Assembly: GCA_046483315.1 (NCBI GenBank)
Contig: JAWODJ010000055.1
Location: 1 to 55,290 of the forward strand
Reading direction: 5' to 3'
From: PXAP01 sp046483315
Lineage (GTDB): Bacteria; Bacteroidota; Bacteroidia; Bacteroidales; PUMT01
Length of the DNA stretch: 55,290 nt
The notes beneath the pieces are model-generated. The model was given only the letters and a program-made list of their open reading frames with translations. It was not told the origin of the DNA and did no database searches. How positions within the stretch are numbered: position 1 is the first letter of the stretch; each line of letters opens with the position of its first letter. This document shows, one piece after another, positions 1-9,219 of the stretch. The translations under genes and the position numbers were made by a program.

Positions 1-2430
1 AGAGATCTTTATATAGCAGGAGAAACGCTCTATTTCAGGCTTGATATTTTCAACAATACCGGCGATCCGGTCAGCCGGATTGCATATATTTCACTCAGAA
101 ACCAGGACAATACACTGATAAACAACGTTTTTATTTTTCTTGAAGAGAATACAGGCTTTGGTAGCATATATCTTTCCGATACCCTCGGCAGTTCGGTATA
201 TCAGCTGGTAGCATTCACCAACTGGATGAGAAATTCGGGCCAGGAACATTTTGCTGAAAATCAGGTAATGATAGTTAACCGGTTTGACGAGGAGCTGGAT
301 TTTCTGAATACGGCAAACCCGGAAAAAAAGGATGGAAAAAATGCGGGTTCAAATTGCAAAGAAACCATTCCGGATTACATACCCGGCCATGATAACAAAA
401 TTCAGCGGCATGGCTCTGTAAGTATAAGCCCTTTAAAAAATAAATTCGGAACCCGGGAGAAGGTACAGATTGAACTTGTGCCCTCATTGTCGTCAGGCTC
501 AGTGGCATATCTTTCACTTTCGGTAACTCAGAAAGAGACACTATTTGAAAGTGACACACCTTATTATGACACTGACATCAGATCAGTAATGCGTGGGGAG
601 CGAACACAGGGAGAGTCATACTTTTTCAAGGAAACAGACGGCCCTGTTATTTCCGGCAGGGTAACGGAAAAAAACAGCCGCAAAGGCATCGCCAATACCA
701 CCGTTATACTTAACTCACCCGACACGACATTTAACCTCCTGTATACCCGGACCATGGCTGACGGTACATTTCACTTCAGACTGAATGGTTATCATGAAGG
801 AAAAGAACTTCATTTATCACTCTTTGACAGGGATGCCCTCAGGGATGCTGAGATAAGTACAGATAACAAGTTCAGACTGGAACAACACTTCCAGCCTGAT
901 ATTGTATTACCCGGTAAGGCTACCAGGGAGTTCATAAAAACAAGCCAGGATATTGTCAGGATAAACAAAACACTCGGCATTGACCTGAACATAGAGCTGC
1001 AAAGGGAAAGGTATGAATATGTGCCTGCAATCTATTCTGCTCCGGCCTATACATTTTCGCAATTTTCCGAATATGAATATATGTCCGATATGCAGGAGAT
1101 AGCAAGAGAGCTGCTTACCTTTCTGAGAATACGCAAACGTGGTAACGAATATACATCAACGCTGATGCTGGAATACTCGGATACATATCTTCAGGATACC
1201 CCGGTATATTTTCTCGACGGAATATTTACAGATGATATTAACAGGATCATCCATCTTGATTCAGATGATCTGAAAAAAATTGATTTCCATAATTATCGAT
1301 GGAGGCACGGCGATATTCTTTTTCCCGGCATTGTATCTATCTATAGTAATAATCATGAATACAGGAATATGCAACTTTCCGAACCGTCGGTATCAATTGA
1401 ACACCCGCCGGCGGCATCACCTTCTTTTTACCGGCCTCCTGATTATGAAAAAGATAAAAATATCGTTCGCAGCAGGCCCGATTTCAGGCAATTGCTTTTC
1501 TGGGAACCTGATATAATACTTGAAAATAATGACACCGGCAGCCTGGCAGAGTTTTTTTCGGGCGATCTGAAAGGCGAATTCATTATAAGAGCGAGAGGAT
1601 TTACTTCAGACGGGGAGATCATTGATGAGAGAGCTTCCATAATGATAACGGATTCCGGAACGGAGTTATATGAAAAAGATTCCGTTTCTCCCGTCAGGGA
1701 AACAGGTGTCATTGAAAGATCTTCACCTGGCAGGCTAACCGCACATGACAAAGGGGGCGTAAAAAAACTGTACCGGGATACGGCAAGTGACGAATACTTT
1801 GAACAGGGACTTTCAGGGAAAATGAACATTACTCCAAGGCGGCCGATAGGAGATCAACACTACCCGGCTGAAGAGTGGCTGACCGGAGATGTACTGCTTG
1901 AAAACGGGAATGCAATTAAAAATAAACTGCTTCGTTACAACGGCTATCTTGATGAATTATTCTGGCTTTATGAAGGTGATTATCAACAAATTCAGGTCGA
2001 TAAAAATATGATCAGTGAATTCACCCTTCATACTCCGGCAGGAACACAGGCCCGCTTTCGCCGTATCGGGGTCTATTCCCCGATCCTGATAGGAAAAGAT
2101 GAAATTTTTGCCGAAATTCTATACGAGGGTCATGTGTCCGTTTATTCCTACCGCCGTGTAATAGAGACCACCAGGGGAGATTACCGGGTTGGAGACAAGC
2201 TGATAGGAGGTATAAAAATAAAACCCGGCCATCTCTATATATTCAGGCTTCCGGACAATACCATCAGGATAATCCAGAAGATACGCCGCAGGAATATTCT
2301 GAATCTGTTCCCTGATCAACGACGTGAGATCCGCAGACTGATGCGCGAAAAACGACTCCGGCCCCGGAACGAGAAGGAGCTGGTTGAAGCGGCGAAAGTT
2401 CTTGAGGATTTTTTCAGGGAAACACGGTAA
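1..2430 (+). CDS. MG2-domain secreted protein with carboxypeptidase-regulatory-like and plug-like segments (5' partial)
   Basis: The frame is open from the first base of the window, so the true start lies upstream; about 809 residues are visible. The first residues read RDLYIAGETLYFRLDIFN, the usual opening of an MG2 (alpha-2-macroglobulin-like) domain in Bacteroidota. A second macroglobulin-like strand segment follows (about residues 140-175), then a carboxypeptidase-regulatory-like domain starting near residue 215 (GPVISGRVTEKNSRKGIA). Near residues 400-450 the stretch PVYFLDGIFTDDIN, followed by a HGDILFPGIVSIYS segment, resembles the plug domain of TonB-dependent receptors, but no beta-barrel follows. 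Relatives are large exported proteins of the cell envelope with unknown ligand. The signal peptide, if present, is outside the window. Family assignment is fairly safe; function is not known. Confidence 0.75.
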   Translation, partial: RDLYIAGETLYFRLDIFNNTGDPVSRIAYISLRNQDNTLINNVFIFLEENTGFGSIYLSDTLGSSVYQLVAFTNWMRNSGQEHFAENQVMIVNRFDEELDFLNTANPEKKDGKNAGSNCKETIPDYIPGHDNKIQRHGSVSISPLKNKFGTREKVQIELVPSLSSGSVAYLSLSVTQKETLFESDTPYYDTDIRSVMRGERTQGESYFFKETDGPVISGRVTEKNSRKGIANTTVILNSPDTTFNLLYTRTMADGTFHFRLNGYHEGKELHLSLFDRDALRDAEISTDNKFRLEQHFQPDIVLPGKATREFIKTSQDIVRINKTLGIDLNIELQRERYEYVPAIYSAPAYTFSQFSEYEYMSDMQEIARELLTFLRIRKRGNEYTSTLMLEYSDTYLQDTPVYFLDGIFTDDINRIIHLDSDDLKKIDFHNYRWRHGDILFPGIVSIYSNNHEYRNMQLSEPSVSIEHPPAASPSFYRPPDYEKDKNIVRSRPDFRQLLFWEPDIILENNDTGSLAEFFSGDLKGEFIIRARGFTSDGEIIDERASIMITDSGTELYEKDSVSPVRETGVIERSSPGRLTAHDKGGVKKLYRDTASDEYFEQGLSGKMNITPRRPIGDQHYPAEEWLTGDVLLENGNAIKNKLLRYNGYLDELFWLYEGDYQQIQVDKNMISEFTLHTPAGTQARFRRIGVYSPILIGKDEIFAEILYEGHVSVYSYRRVIETTRGDYRVGDKLIGGIKIKPGHLYIFRLPDNTIRIIQKIRRRNILNLFPDQRREIRRLMREKRLRPRNEKELVEAAKVLEDFFRETR

Positions 2431-2582
2431 CTCCGGCCATAAATATCCTGCCCTTACTTTAGCCGGTATTATAATTACTACTCAGGGTTTTTATTAAAGC
2501 CGGAAAAGTCTTACTTTTATATATCAGTTAACAGGAGATAACCTTCCCTGTTTTCCTGACGGTAATAATAAACCGGGGCACT

Positions 2583-3584
2583 ATGGCAGACTCAGTAAAA
2601 GAACTTGGAGATATTCTTCCTTCCCTTAATCCCCTCCTGTTTTCAAAACCGAATGTAGTAGCCACGGGAACAGGTTACAAGAGGGTACGGGGAAAAAGAA
2701 CGGGTGAACTGTCTGTTATTTGTTCGGTGGAAAGCAAGGTGGCAGCCACTGCCCTGAAAAAAAGTGACCTTATACCTTCTTCTCTGGAGGGATTTCCTAC
2801 TGATGTTCACCCGGTAGGACTGATCACCCCGTTACAGTCCCCCACCTCCAGGTTTCGCCCTGCGCCGGGAGGAGTCAGCACAGGTCATATACATATTACC
2901 GCCGGTACCCTTGGCTGTATTGTCAAAAAGGGGGAACAGCTATGCATTTTATCAAACAATCATGTTCTTGCCAACTCCAACAATGCTTCATCCGGAGACG
3001 TGATACTTCAACCCGGACCCCTGGACGGCGGACTGGCTCCGGGCGACCAGATAGCCAGGCTGGATGATTTTATTCCCATACGCTATGAAAATGAAACCGG
3101 CGGCTGCCATCCTTCCAATATTTTTACCGGTCTCTTTAATTTTTTTGCCAAACTGGCCGGAAGCGGAACACGTCTTTACTCAAGAGGTTTCAAGCAACCC
3201 GGCAACCTGGTCGATTGTGCCCTTGCCCTGCCCATTGACAGTGCAGATGTTACAGCAGAGGTACTTCAAATAGGAAGCATTACCGGCACTGCAGAGGGGG
3301 TTCTGGATATGAAGGTTAAAAAAAGCGGCCGCACCACCGGGCTCACTGACGGAATAATCGAACAGGTTGATGCGACAGTGCGCGTTAACTTCGGAGCAGG
3401 GAAAACAGCGCTTTTCACAGACCAGCTTATTGCCGGAGCAATGAGCCAGGGAGGCGACAGCGGATCGGTGGTATTTAGCGAAGACACCGAGGCAGTCGGA
3501 CTCCTTTTTGCGGGTAGCAGCAATACAACTGTAATAAACAGAATACAGAATGTATTCAGTGCACTTGATGTAACTCTGCCCTGA
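2583..3584 (+). CDS. NAL1-like trypsin-fold serine protease-like protein
   Basis: The 333-residue protein has a chymotrypsin-fold triad in the right order: His127 in LSNNHVLA, Asp211 in NLVDCALA and Ser293 in GGDSGSVV. Residues 22-82 form a separate N-terminal domain (NVVATGTGYK, then a strand ELSVICSVES) before the protease core, which starts around GHIHITAGTLGCIV. This arrangement matches the bacterial relatives of the plant NAL1 protein. No signal peptide is visible, which suggests a cytoplasmic location. A gap of about 76 bp separates it from a small gene that looks like a free copy of its N-terminal domain (3661-3894). Peptidase activity is inferred only from the intact triad; the substrate is unknown. 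Confidence 0.75.
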   Translation: MADSVKELGDILPSLNPLLFSKPNVVATGTGYKRVRGKRTGELSVICSVESKVAATALKKSDLIPSSLEGFPTDVHPVGLITPLQSPTSRFRPAPGGVSTGHIHITAGTLGCIVKKGEQLCILSNNHVLANSNNASSGDVILQPGPLDGGLAPGDQIARLDDFIPIRYENETGGCHPSNIFTGLFNFFAKLAGSGTRLYSRGFKQPGNLVDCALALPIDSADVTAEVLQIGSITGTAEGVLDMKVKKSGRTTGLTDGIIEQVDATVRVNFGAGKTALFTDQLIAGAMSQGGDSGSVVFSEDTEAVGLLFAGSSNTTVINRIQNVFSALDVTLP

Positions 3585-3660
3585 ACGGTTGAAGAATTTA
3601 TAAGGGTAACGGGATATTTGTATACCTGTCTTTTCAGGTCTGAACATATTTAAAAATATA

Positions 3661-3894
3661 ATGATCATGGACACTTCTCTGGAAAGAGCCCGTAAAATAA
3701 TAAAAACCTACAGGGATGTCTGGTTGGGGCTGGAAAATATCTCCTCCGTCGGTACGGGCAGAACTGATGACGGAAGAGTTTGTATTGTGATATCCATGGT
3801 AAAAGATGATCCGGCCACAAGAGATATCTTCCCGGGAGAGCTCGATGATATCCCCGTTGAATTCAGTATAAGCGGGAAAATCAATGCCCTTTAA
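3661..3894 (+). CDS. Small protein resembling the N-terminal domain of the upstream NAL1-like protease
   Basis: The 77-residue protein reads LENISSVGTGRTDDGRVCIVI in its middle and ends with a P-G-E-L-D-D-I-P stretch. This lines up with residues 22-82 of the preceding gene: GTG turn, a strand ending in a hydrophobic run, then P..L..P....G.I. It lacks any protease core. Two in-frame starts are present, ATG ATC ATG; the second (3667) is equally plausible. It could bind or regulate the neighbouring protease in trans, or be the remnant of a duplicated protease gene. Both are inferences from the alignment by eye. Confidence 0.55.
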   Translation: MIMDTSLERARKIIKTYRDVWLGLENISSVGTGRTDDGRVCIVISMVKDDPATRDIFPGELDDIPVEFSISGKINAL

Positions 3895-3923
3895 TATTTA
3901 CATGTAATTAAATCAAACCAAAA

Positions 3924-3931
3924 TACTTTTG
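3924..3931 (+). promoter_or_regulatory. TACTTTTG, match to the Bacteroidota -7 box
   Basis: TACTTTTG fits the TAnnTTTG -7 consensus. It lies only 3 nt before the ATG at 3935, so if it is used the transcript would be nearly leaderless or the protein would begin at a later Met. It may be a chance match. Confidence 0.3.
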
Positions 3932-3934
3932 CAC

Positions 3935-4654
3935 ATGAGATCCTCGCGTGACTTTTATCCGGTAGTATTAATTATGGGAGCAATGCTGATCATAGCACTT
4001 GTTCTCGTCATGATTTACATGCTCGAACGCCTTTCGGAAGAACAGGACACCCCTGCCCTGCCTGCTGAACTGTCAACGGTAGGGATGGAAGCAGAACCCG
4101 GTCCGCAGGGATGGCGGCCACTTTTCAACGGACACACCCTGGACGGATGGGAAATTACCAGTTTCGGTCCGCAGGGCCCCGTATCGGTTGGAGATTCATC
4201 CATAATCCTTACTTTTGGAGACGGTGCCACAGGAATCACCTGGGAAAAGGAGTTTCCAGCCATCAATTATGAGATCTCCCTTGAAGCAATGCGTATTACC
4301 GGAAACGATTTTTTTTGCGGACTGACTTTTCCTGTTGACAGTGAGTTTTGCACCCTCATTACCGGTGGCTGGGGAGGGTCGCTGGTTGGCATAAGCAGTA
4401 TTGACGGAGAAGATGCTTCCGAAAATTTCACCAGCACAAATATATCTTTTGAAGACGGCCGCTGGTATCACATCAGGGTGAAAGTTGACACGGAAGCCAT
4501 AAAGTGCTTCATTGAAGATGAGCAGGTGGTTTATGTCCCTGTACAGGAACACTCTTTCTCTGTCAGGTCCGAGGTGGGCCTGTCCAGGCCACTTGGCATT
4601 GCCACATGGTTTACCACAGGAGCAGTAAGAAACATAAAATTCAGGGAAATATAA
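3935..4654 (+). CDS. Membrane-anchored DUF1080 (3-keto-disaccharide hydrolase-like) protein
   Basis: A single transmembrane helix near the N-terminus (PVVLIMGAMLIIALVLVMIY) is followed by a roughly 190-residue beta-rich domain. It opens with GWRPLFNGHTLDGWEI, the hallmark of DUF1080 (concanavalin-like, now called 3-keto-disaccharide hydrolase). The ending GAVRNIKFREI is also typical. An in-frame TTG lies two codons upstream (3929), but the ATG at 3935 is preferred. The domain should face the periplasm. DUF1080 proteins are linked to carbohydrate turnover; the substrate here cannot be told, and no sugar genes are adjacent. Confidence 0.75.
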   Translation: MRSSRDFYPVVLIMGAMLIIALVLVMIYMLERLSEEQDTPALPAELSTVGMEAEPGPQGWRPLFNGHTLDGWEITSFGPQGPVSVGDSSIILTFGDGATGITWEKEFPAINYEISLEAMRITGNDFFCGLTFPVDSEFCTLITGGWGGSLVGISSIDGEDASENFTSTNISFEDGRWYHIRVKVDTEAIKCFIEDEQVVYVPVQEHSFSVRSEVGLSRPLGIATWFTTGAVRNIKFREI

Positions 4655-4838
4655 AACACCGCACACCCGGAACATTAACGAACCTGAGATATTACCAACG
4701 GCATGTCCCTGACCCCGGTAATACCGGCCGGGCATATTCCGGTATCCGGAAAACTGAATATCAGACTGTCATATAACACCAGGATCCCCTTCTGCAGGCA
4801 GTTACTGAAAATCAAAGCCGGTATGGCACAAAACCGGT

Positions 4839-5810
4839 TTACTGCGACCATTCCTTAGGCTCCCTGTCCCAACGATGCTTTTCAAGTTCCTGCATCAGGT
4901 CGGGTTCAAGGGGTCCTGCATCGCTTGCGGCAAGATTTGCCAGAGCATGTTTTGGCTTTCTCATCCCGGGGATAACCGTGCTGACCGCAGGTTCACCAAG
5001 AATAAAGCGGAGGGCCATCTCAGCCATTGTCATTCCTTCCGGCACCAGTGGTTTTAGCCTGTCAGCATGTTCGACACTTGAGATGAGATTTTCAGGTACA
5101 AAATAAGTATTCCTCCAGTCACCGTCAGGCCATTTGCTATCCTTTGTCAGTGTGCCGGTGAGTGACCCCTCGTCAAAAGGAACACGGGCAATGACAGCAA
5201 CATTCTTTTCCCGGCAGGCCGGGAAAAGGTCATCTTTGGGGTTCTGATCGAAAATATTATATATAACCTGAACCGAATCAACAAGACCGCTCCTAACAGC
5301 CTTCACACCGTTCCATGGTTCCCATCGGTTCAGGCTGATGCCGATGGCATGAAAAAAACCCTGCGACTTTAGGTCTTCCATTTTATTGATCCATCTCTGA
5401 TCCTCAAGCCAGGAGTCTTCCCATGTATGCAGCTGCATGAGATCAAAAGAATCCAGTCCCGCATTGGCAAGGCTTTTCTCAACATACTCCTCAATATGGT
5501 CGGGCGGAAAGCAATCGTCAAGTTTATGCTCCCTTTTACTGGGCCATTGGAAGTTTTTAGGAGGTATCTTTGTTGCAGTATAAAGCTTTTTGTCACTGTT
5601 GGCCCGTACAAGGTCCCCCAGCAAACCTTCACTCTTTCCGGCACCATAACCCCATGCAGTATCAAAGAAATTGCAACCTTTGTTAACCGCCAGCTGCAGC
5701 GATTCCATAGACTCCTTATCCTCCGAGCCCGTCCAGCCCCCCATGCCCCACATTCCGTATCCGATTTCGCTTATCCGCCATTTTGTTCTCCCAAATGTTC
5801 TGTATTTCAT
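4839..5810 (-). CDS. Aldo/keto reductase
   Basis: The 323-residue protein carries the complete aldo/keto reductase tetrad: Asp50 and Tyr55 in FFDTAWGYG, Lys81 in TATKIPP and His128 in LMQLHTW. The N-terminus (MKYRTFGRTKWRISEIGYGMWGMGG) and the C-terminal cofactor region (STVIPGMRKPKHALANL) fit the NADP(H)-dependent family of (beta/alpha)8-barrel enzymes. It should be soluble and cytoplasmic. A good -7 box lies 29 nt upstream and no partner gene overlaps it, so it is probably monocistronic. Substrate unknown. Confidence 0.93.
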   Translation of the reverse strand: MKYRTFGRTKWRISEIGYGMWGMGGWTGSEDKESMESLQLAVNKGCNFFDTAWGYGAGKSEGLLGDLVRANSDKKLYTATKIPPKNFQWPSKREHKLDDCFPPDHIEEYVEKSLANAGLDSFDLMQLHTWEDSWLEDQRWINKMEDLKSQGFFHAIGISLNRWEPWNGVKAVRSGLVDSVQVIYNIFDQNPKDDLFPACREKNVAVIARVPFDEGSLTGTLTKDSKWPDGDWRNTYFVPENLISSVEHADRLKPLVPEGMTMAEMALRFILGEPAVSTVIPGMRKPKHALANLAASDAGPLEPDLMQELEKHRWDREPKEWSQ

Positions 5811-5838
5811 AACTAATTAATTTAGTTCCGATAATTCT

Positions 5839-5846
5839 CAAAAGTA
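5839..5846 (-). promoter_or_regulatory. Predicted -7 box (TACTTTTG) of the aldo/keto reductase gene
   Basis: On the minus strand TACTTTTG matches the Bacteroidota -7 consensus TAnnTTTG and lies 29 nt upstream of the start codon. A T-rich stretch ending in TTG precedes it closely; no clear -33 TTTG at ideal spacing is seen. Confidence 0.5.
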
Positions 5847-5936
5847 CAAAAAAAATTTTCTGCGTAAAATTACACACAGACGATTGAAAAAAAATTCAAA
5901 AAACAAAAAAGTACCGGTGGCCAGGCCGCCTGGTTA

Positions 5937-8159
5937 TCATTCACCATGATGCGTCAGAGAATGCTGTCTGAGTGTCTCCAGTAATTTTCTGTACTCCCCG
6001 GTTTCCTTGCGGACAAGCATAATGAAGCCGTTATCCTCTATATCGCCCATGATTGCCTTTTGCTCCTCTTCATTACGATAGATCATGATCCTGAACGGGT
6101 TTTCATAATCCTTTTTCCTGGAAAGGTAAACCTGGTCGCAAATGTACTGCTGTATTGCAATATCCTTTTCAAGTGCCCTGCTCCATATCCCGGGTGTAAG
6201 TTCATCACTGTCATAAAGGCTGCAGAGAGTTGAATATGCATGGCTGTGTTTTTCATCAGCATACTGCTCCCATAAAAGGTCGTACCTTTTGTGGATATCC
6301 TTCCACGACCCAAGCTTCCCCGATCTTATATCACTCCGTAGCCCGTCAAGTTTCTTTTCCGGCATCAGTTGTCCGCCCACATTAACCCATGACCTCTCTC
6401 TTTCTGCCGGAAGGATCTGACGGTTCTCCGAAAATATCAGCGGATTTTCGCCATCATGGAAACCGGCAAGGACTTTTACAGAATAATGATGAAGCATATC
6501 TTTGTAAGCATGATATGCTTTGTACGCCTTTAATATGACAACTTTTCGTTTTGATCTCTCCATACCCTCCCCGGTTACTTCCAGTCCGGCTGTCAAATCT
6601 TCCTTCCCGTTCAGCATTTCTCTGCCGCGGACTGCAAGTTCATCATCTGACAGTTTATCTTCAGATATACCTTTTTTCCGCAAGGCAGATTTTGCAGTCC
6701 ATATTTCCAAAAGTCTGAGGGCAGCGAAGATCTCTTCAGCCGTATCAGGAGCAATGGCCTCAAATTCAATGTTCTGAAGCTTCATTAAGCGTCTGTCCCT
6801 GGCAACAAATTTTCGGGAATTCCTTTCCAGGGCATACATATTATGCAACCACCAGAATGCAGGCATCACTTCCAGTCTGTCGGCAGCCGTGTTATTGTTC
6901 ACAAGTGAAAAAGGCAGGGTAATATCAAGCTCGGCAGGATAATCTGCCTTTGCTATAAGTGTATATGAAGCAAACCGGCTGGAATGCTTGAGACTTATAC
7001 AGAGACCCGGCCAGAAGCCCCGGCCGGCAACTATTTCGCTGTCATTAGCCCGGCTGTTGTGGTTCGACCCTATGGTCGCTCCCGCTGCAATATTGCTCTG
7101 CCCCATCACAAGGGCAGCCACCAGGAAGGAGTTATTGTGGTGCTGCTCATGAGCCGGGAAAATAAGGTTGTTAAGAACCTCGCAACATGAAATTGTGGAG
7201 TTATCACCTAAAAAGGAGTTAATCAGCCTGGCACCGTATTTCAGGTTGGAATTGTTGCCAAGAATAAACCTCACCGCCTTGCAGCCGTAAAAGATCCTGC
7301 AGCCGTAACCGATAATCCCGTTAACAAGCTCAACCCCCTCTCCTATTTGTGTCGGTTCCTCTTCAGACGAATTAATCGTTATATTTTTAACTTTATTTGC
7401 ACCTTTTATGTAACATCCTGCACCCACCTTAATATCTTTTAAAGTGTGCGAATTCTTAATAATGCATTCATTACCTACAACCCCGTAGTAGCCTCTGCGC
7501 GAATCAAACATCTGCTGGGTGATCTCCTTCAGCCTGTCCTGCAGATTTTTGTCGTCCCTGTATTTTGCCCACAGCCAGGCATCAGCAGGTATCATCCCGT
7601 CAAAGGGCATCACCTGTCTTGAACCTGTCTCATTCATGATATCCATCCAAACCCTTACATCTTCATCTTCACCATCTTTAATAATACCATTGCCGAACTT
7701 TGCATGGTCGGTGGTGTTCATCTCCATAATATTGAACAGGATACACCGGTCGCCCACAATATAATGTGAAAGATAGTGGACATTGTGTATGGCAGCATCA
7801 TCGCCTATATCGCAGCTCACAACCAGGCTGTTGGTAATACCGACCGACAGCTTCAGGTCGTGATGTCTCAGTACTATATCCCTGACACTCCCAATCCGTA
7901 CAAGTCCGAAAAACCTGTTGTTGCGTATCAGCGAAGGATCAAAGCAATCCGTCACCAGTATATCATCCCAGTTGCCGGCGGTGTTCTGGTTTTTCACAAG
8001 GCTCTCTATCTCATCCGAGCTTAAATTCCTCCACTTCTCCTCAGGCCATGGGGACTGGGTGTTCCTGATATCATACTGACCCGTTCCCTCACGAAGATAC
8101 TCCTTCGGAACAAAATCCCTTACGAGGCTGTCGGACTGCAATACAGTTACTTTTGGCAT
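5937..8159 (-). CDS. DUF4954 family protein (left-handed beta-helix, acyl/nucleotidyltransferase-like)
   Basis: This 740-residue protein matches the DUF4954 family, which is widespread in Bacteroidota. Two stretches (about residues 90-150 and 225-400) show imperfect hexapeptide periodicity (for example VGAGCYIKGA, IGEGVELVNG, LGDNSTISC), predicting a left-handed beta-helix as in sugar-nucleotide and acyl transferases. It contains GSNHNSRAND and a His-rich segment AHEQHHNNS inside the helix. The C-terminal third is mainly helical and charged. No signal peptide or membrane segment is visible. The gene stands alone with its own predicted promoter. Transferase activity is inferred from the fold only; the reaction is unknown. 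Confidence 0.8.
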   Translation of the reverse strand: MPKVTVLQSDSLVRDFVPKEYLREGTGQYDIRNTQSPWPEEKWRNLSSDEIESLVKNQNTAGNWDDILVTDCFDPSLIRNNRFFGLVRIGSVRDIVLRHHDLKLSVGITNSLVVSCDIGDDAAIHNVHYLSHYIVGDRCILFNIMEMNTTDHAKFGNGIIKDGEDEDVRVWMDIMNETGSRQVMPFDGMIPADAWLWAKYRDDKNLQDRLKEITQQMFDSRRGYYGVVGNECIIKNSHTLKDIKVGAGCYIKGANKVKNITINSSEEEPTQIGEGVELVNGIIGYGCRIFYGCKAVRFILGNNSNLKYGARLINSFLGDNSTISCCEVLNNLIFPAHEQHHNNSFLVAALVMGQSNIAAGATIGSNHNSRANDSEIVAGRGFWPGLCISLKHSSRFASYTLIAKADYPAELDITLPFSLVNNNTAADRLEVMPAFWWLHNMYALERNSRKFVARDRRLMKLQNIEFEAIAPDTAEEIFAALRLLEIWTAKSALRKKGISEDKLSDDELAVRGREMLNGKEDLTAGLEVTGEGMERSKRKVVILKAYKAYHAYKDMLHHYSVKVLAGFHDGENPLIFSENRQILPAERERSWVNVGGQLMPEKKLDGLRSDIRSGKLGSWKDIHKRYDLLWEQYADEKHSHAYSTLCSLYDSDELTPGIWSRALEKDIAIQQYICDQVYLSRKKDYENPFRIMIYRNEEEQKAIMGDIEDNGFIMLVRKETGEYRKLLETLRQHSLTHHGE

Positions 8160-8504
8160 TTTTTTAACTAATTAAAAACAAACATTCTTTTTAAATATGC
8201 GGACAAATATACAATATTTACAAAACAAACTTCTTTTCATCATGAATAAAACATCTGTCATATTCCTGACAAAAAAGCTTCATCCCTGGTTAACCGTTAA
8301 TATAAATAACCAAAAGGGATATTAACTAAAATACTTTTAGGATATCATTCCTGCCTCTGCAGCAGGAAAACTGCCTGAATAAATCTGAGTGCGGCAGAAC
8401 CGGATTTAAAGACGGAAACTACTAAATGAGGATGAGACGGTATCTTTCAGGAAGGTATCTATTTCCTGTTCCTGCAGAGGTCAGCGAACAGAGGAATCAA
8501 TAAT
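8160..8504. other. Intergenic region between cold-shock and DUF4954 genes
   Basis: No gene is visible. It holds the promoter of the DUF4954 gene and two copies of a 9-bp inverted repeat (CCTCTGCAG at 8354-8362 and CTGCAGAGG at 8472-8480). A small hairpin CCTGC/GCAGG (8350-8366) overlaps the first copy. No T-run follows, so a terminator is not clear. Confidence 0.4.
8204..8211 (-). promoter_or_regulatory. Predicted -7 box (TATATTTG) of the DUF4954 gene
   Basis: On the minus strand TATATTTG fits TAnnTTTG, 44 nt upstream of the start codon. TTTG and TTTTG motifs lie a little further upstream as candidates for the -33 element. Confidence 0.5.
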
Positions 8505-8963
8505 CTATTTTTCCAAAAGACTGACCCTGACGGCATTCAATCCCCTCTGACCCATTTCGGTCTCAAATATTACCTTATCACCCTCATTCACGGGTTCGGT
8601 CAGGCCGTTCACATGAACAAAAATACTTTCCTGTGTTTCATGATCTTTAATAAATCCGTAACCTTTGGAATCATTAAAGAAGGTAACTGTTCCTTTTCTG
8701 ATCAGGTCAGCGGGATCGGGATCTTCCCTCTTAGCGACACCAATCTCTATATCTTCAGCTTTGATCACTTTCTTTTTGTCCGGATCGGGTGGAGTGGAAG
8801 AAATATTTCCCTCCTCATCCACATAAGCAATCATATCATCAAGTCCTTTGCCTTTATCGGAACTTGCTTTTCGATCTTCTTTTTTTTGCTGTTTTTCTTT
8901 CTTCTTTTTCAGCCTTTTCTTCTCTTTTTCTTTTTTATTAAAAGTCTCCTGTGATCTCCCCAT
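8505..8963 (-). CDS. Cold-shock-domain protein with a basic N-terminal extension
   Basis: Residues 89-150 form a cold-shock domain with both nucleic-acid-binding motifs: RNP1 KGYGFI (100-105) and RNP2 IFVH (114-117). The domain ends in GQRGLNAVRVSLL. Unlike a classical 65-70 residue Csp, it carries a lysine-rich N-terminal segment (residues 10-40, many KK/KE pairs) and an acidic linker. This two-part form occurs in Bacteroidota. It probably binds single-stranded RNA or DNA in the cytoplasm as a chaperone. The lysine tract may add nonspecific RNA affinity (inference). Confidence 0.9.
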   Translation of the reverse strand: MGRSQETFNKKEKEKKRLKKKKEKQQKKEDRKASSDKGKGLDDMIAYVDEEGNISSTPPDPDKKKVIKAEDIEIGVAKREDPDPADLIRKGTVTFFNDSKGYGFIKDHETQESIFVHVNGLTEPVNEGDKVIFETEMGQRGLNAVRVSLLEK

Positions 8964-9219
8964 ATATTATTATTGTTTTAAATTTCAATCAACTGATGCA
9001 TTATGAGACGTAAAGCTACTAAAAAACACATTAACAAAAGCAACCCACACCTGCATTTCTGTCAATATATACCGAATAACCCGGTTTAACCATTATAAAT
9101 CTTTATTCTGCATAATGGCCACACCGGAAGTTATATATTAAAGAGCTTACTGAACCTTCATCCAAATCAAATCAGGCCGGCTGACACAAACCGGTCCGGG
9201 CACGATAAATCACAGGGAA

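Noticed and set aside
3180..3674. 164-codon frame antisense to the protease gene
   Set aside because: It overlaps the triad-bearing protease gene over most of its length and lacks family features.
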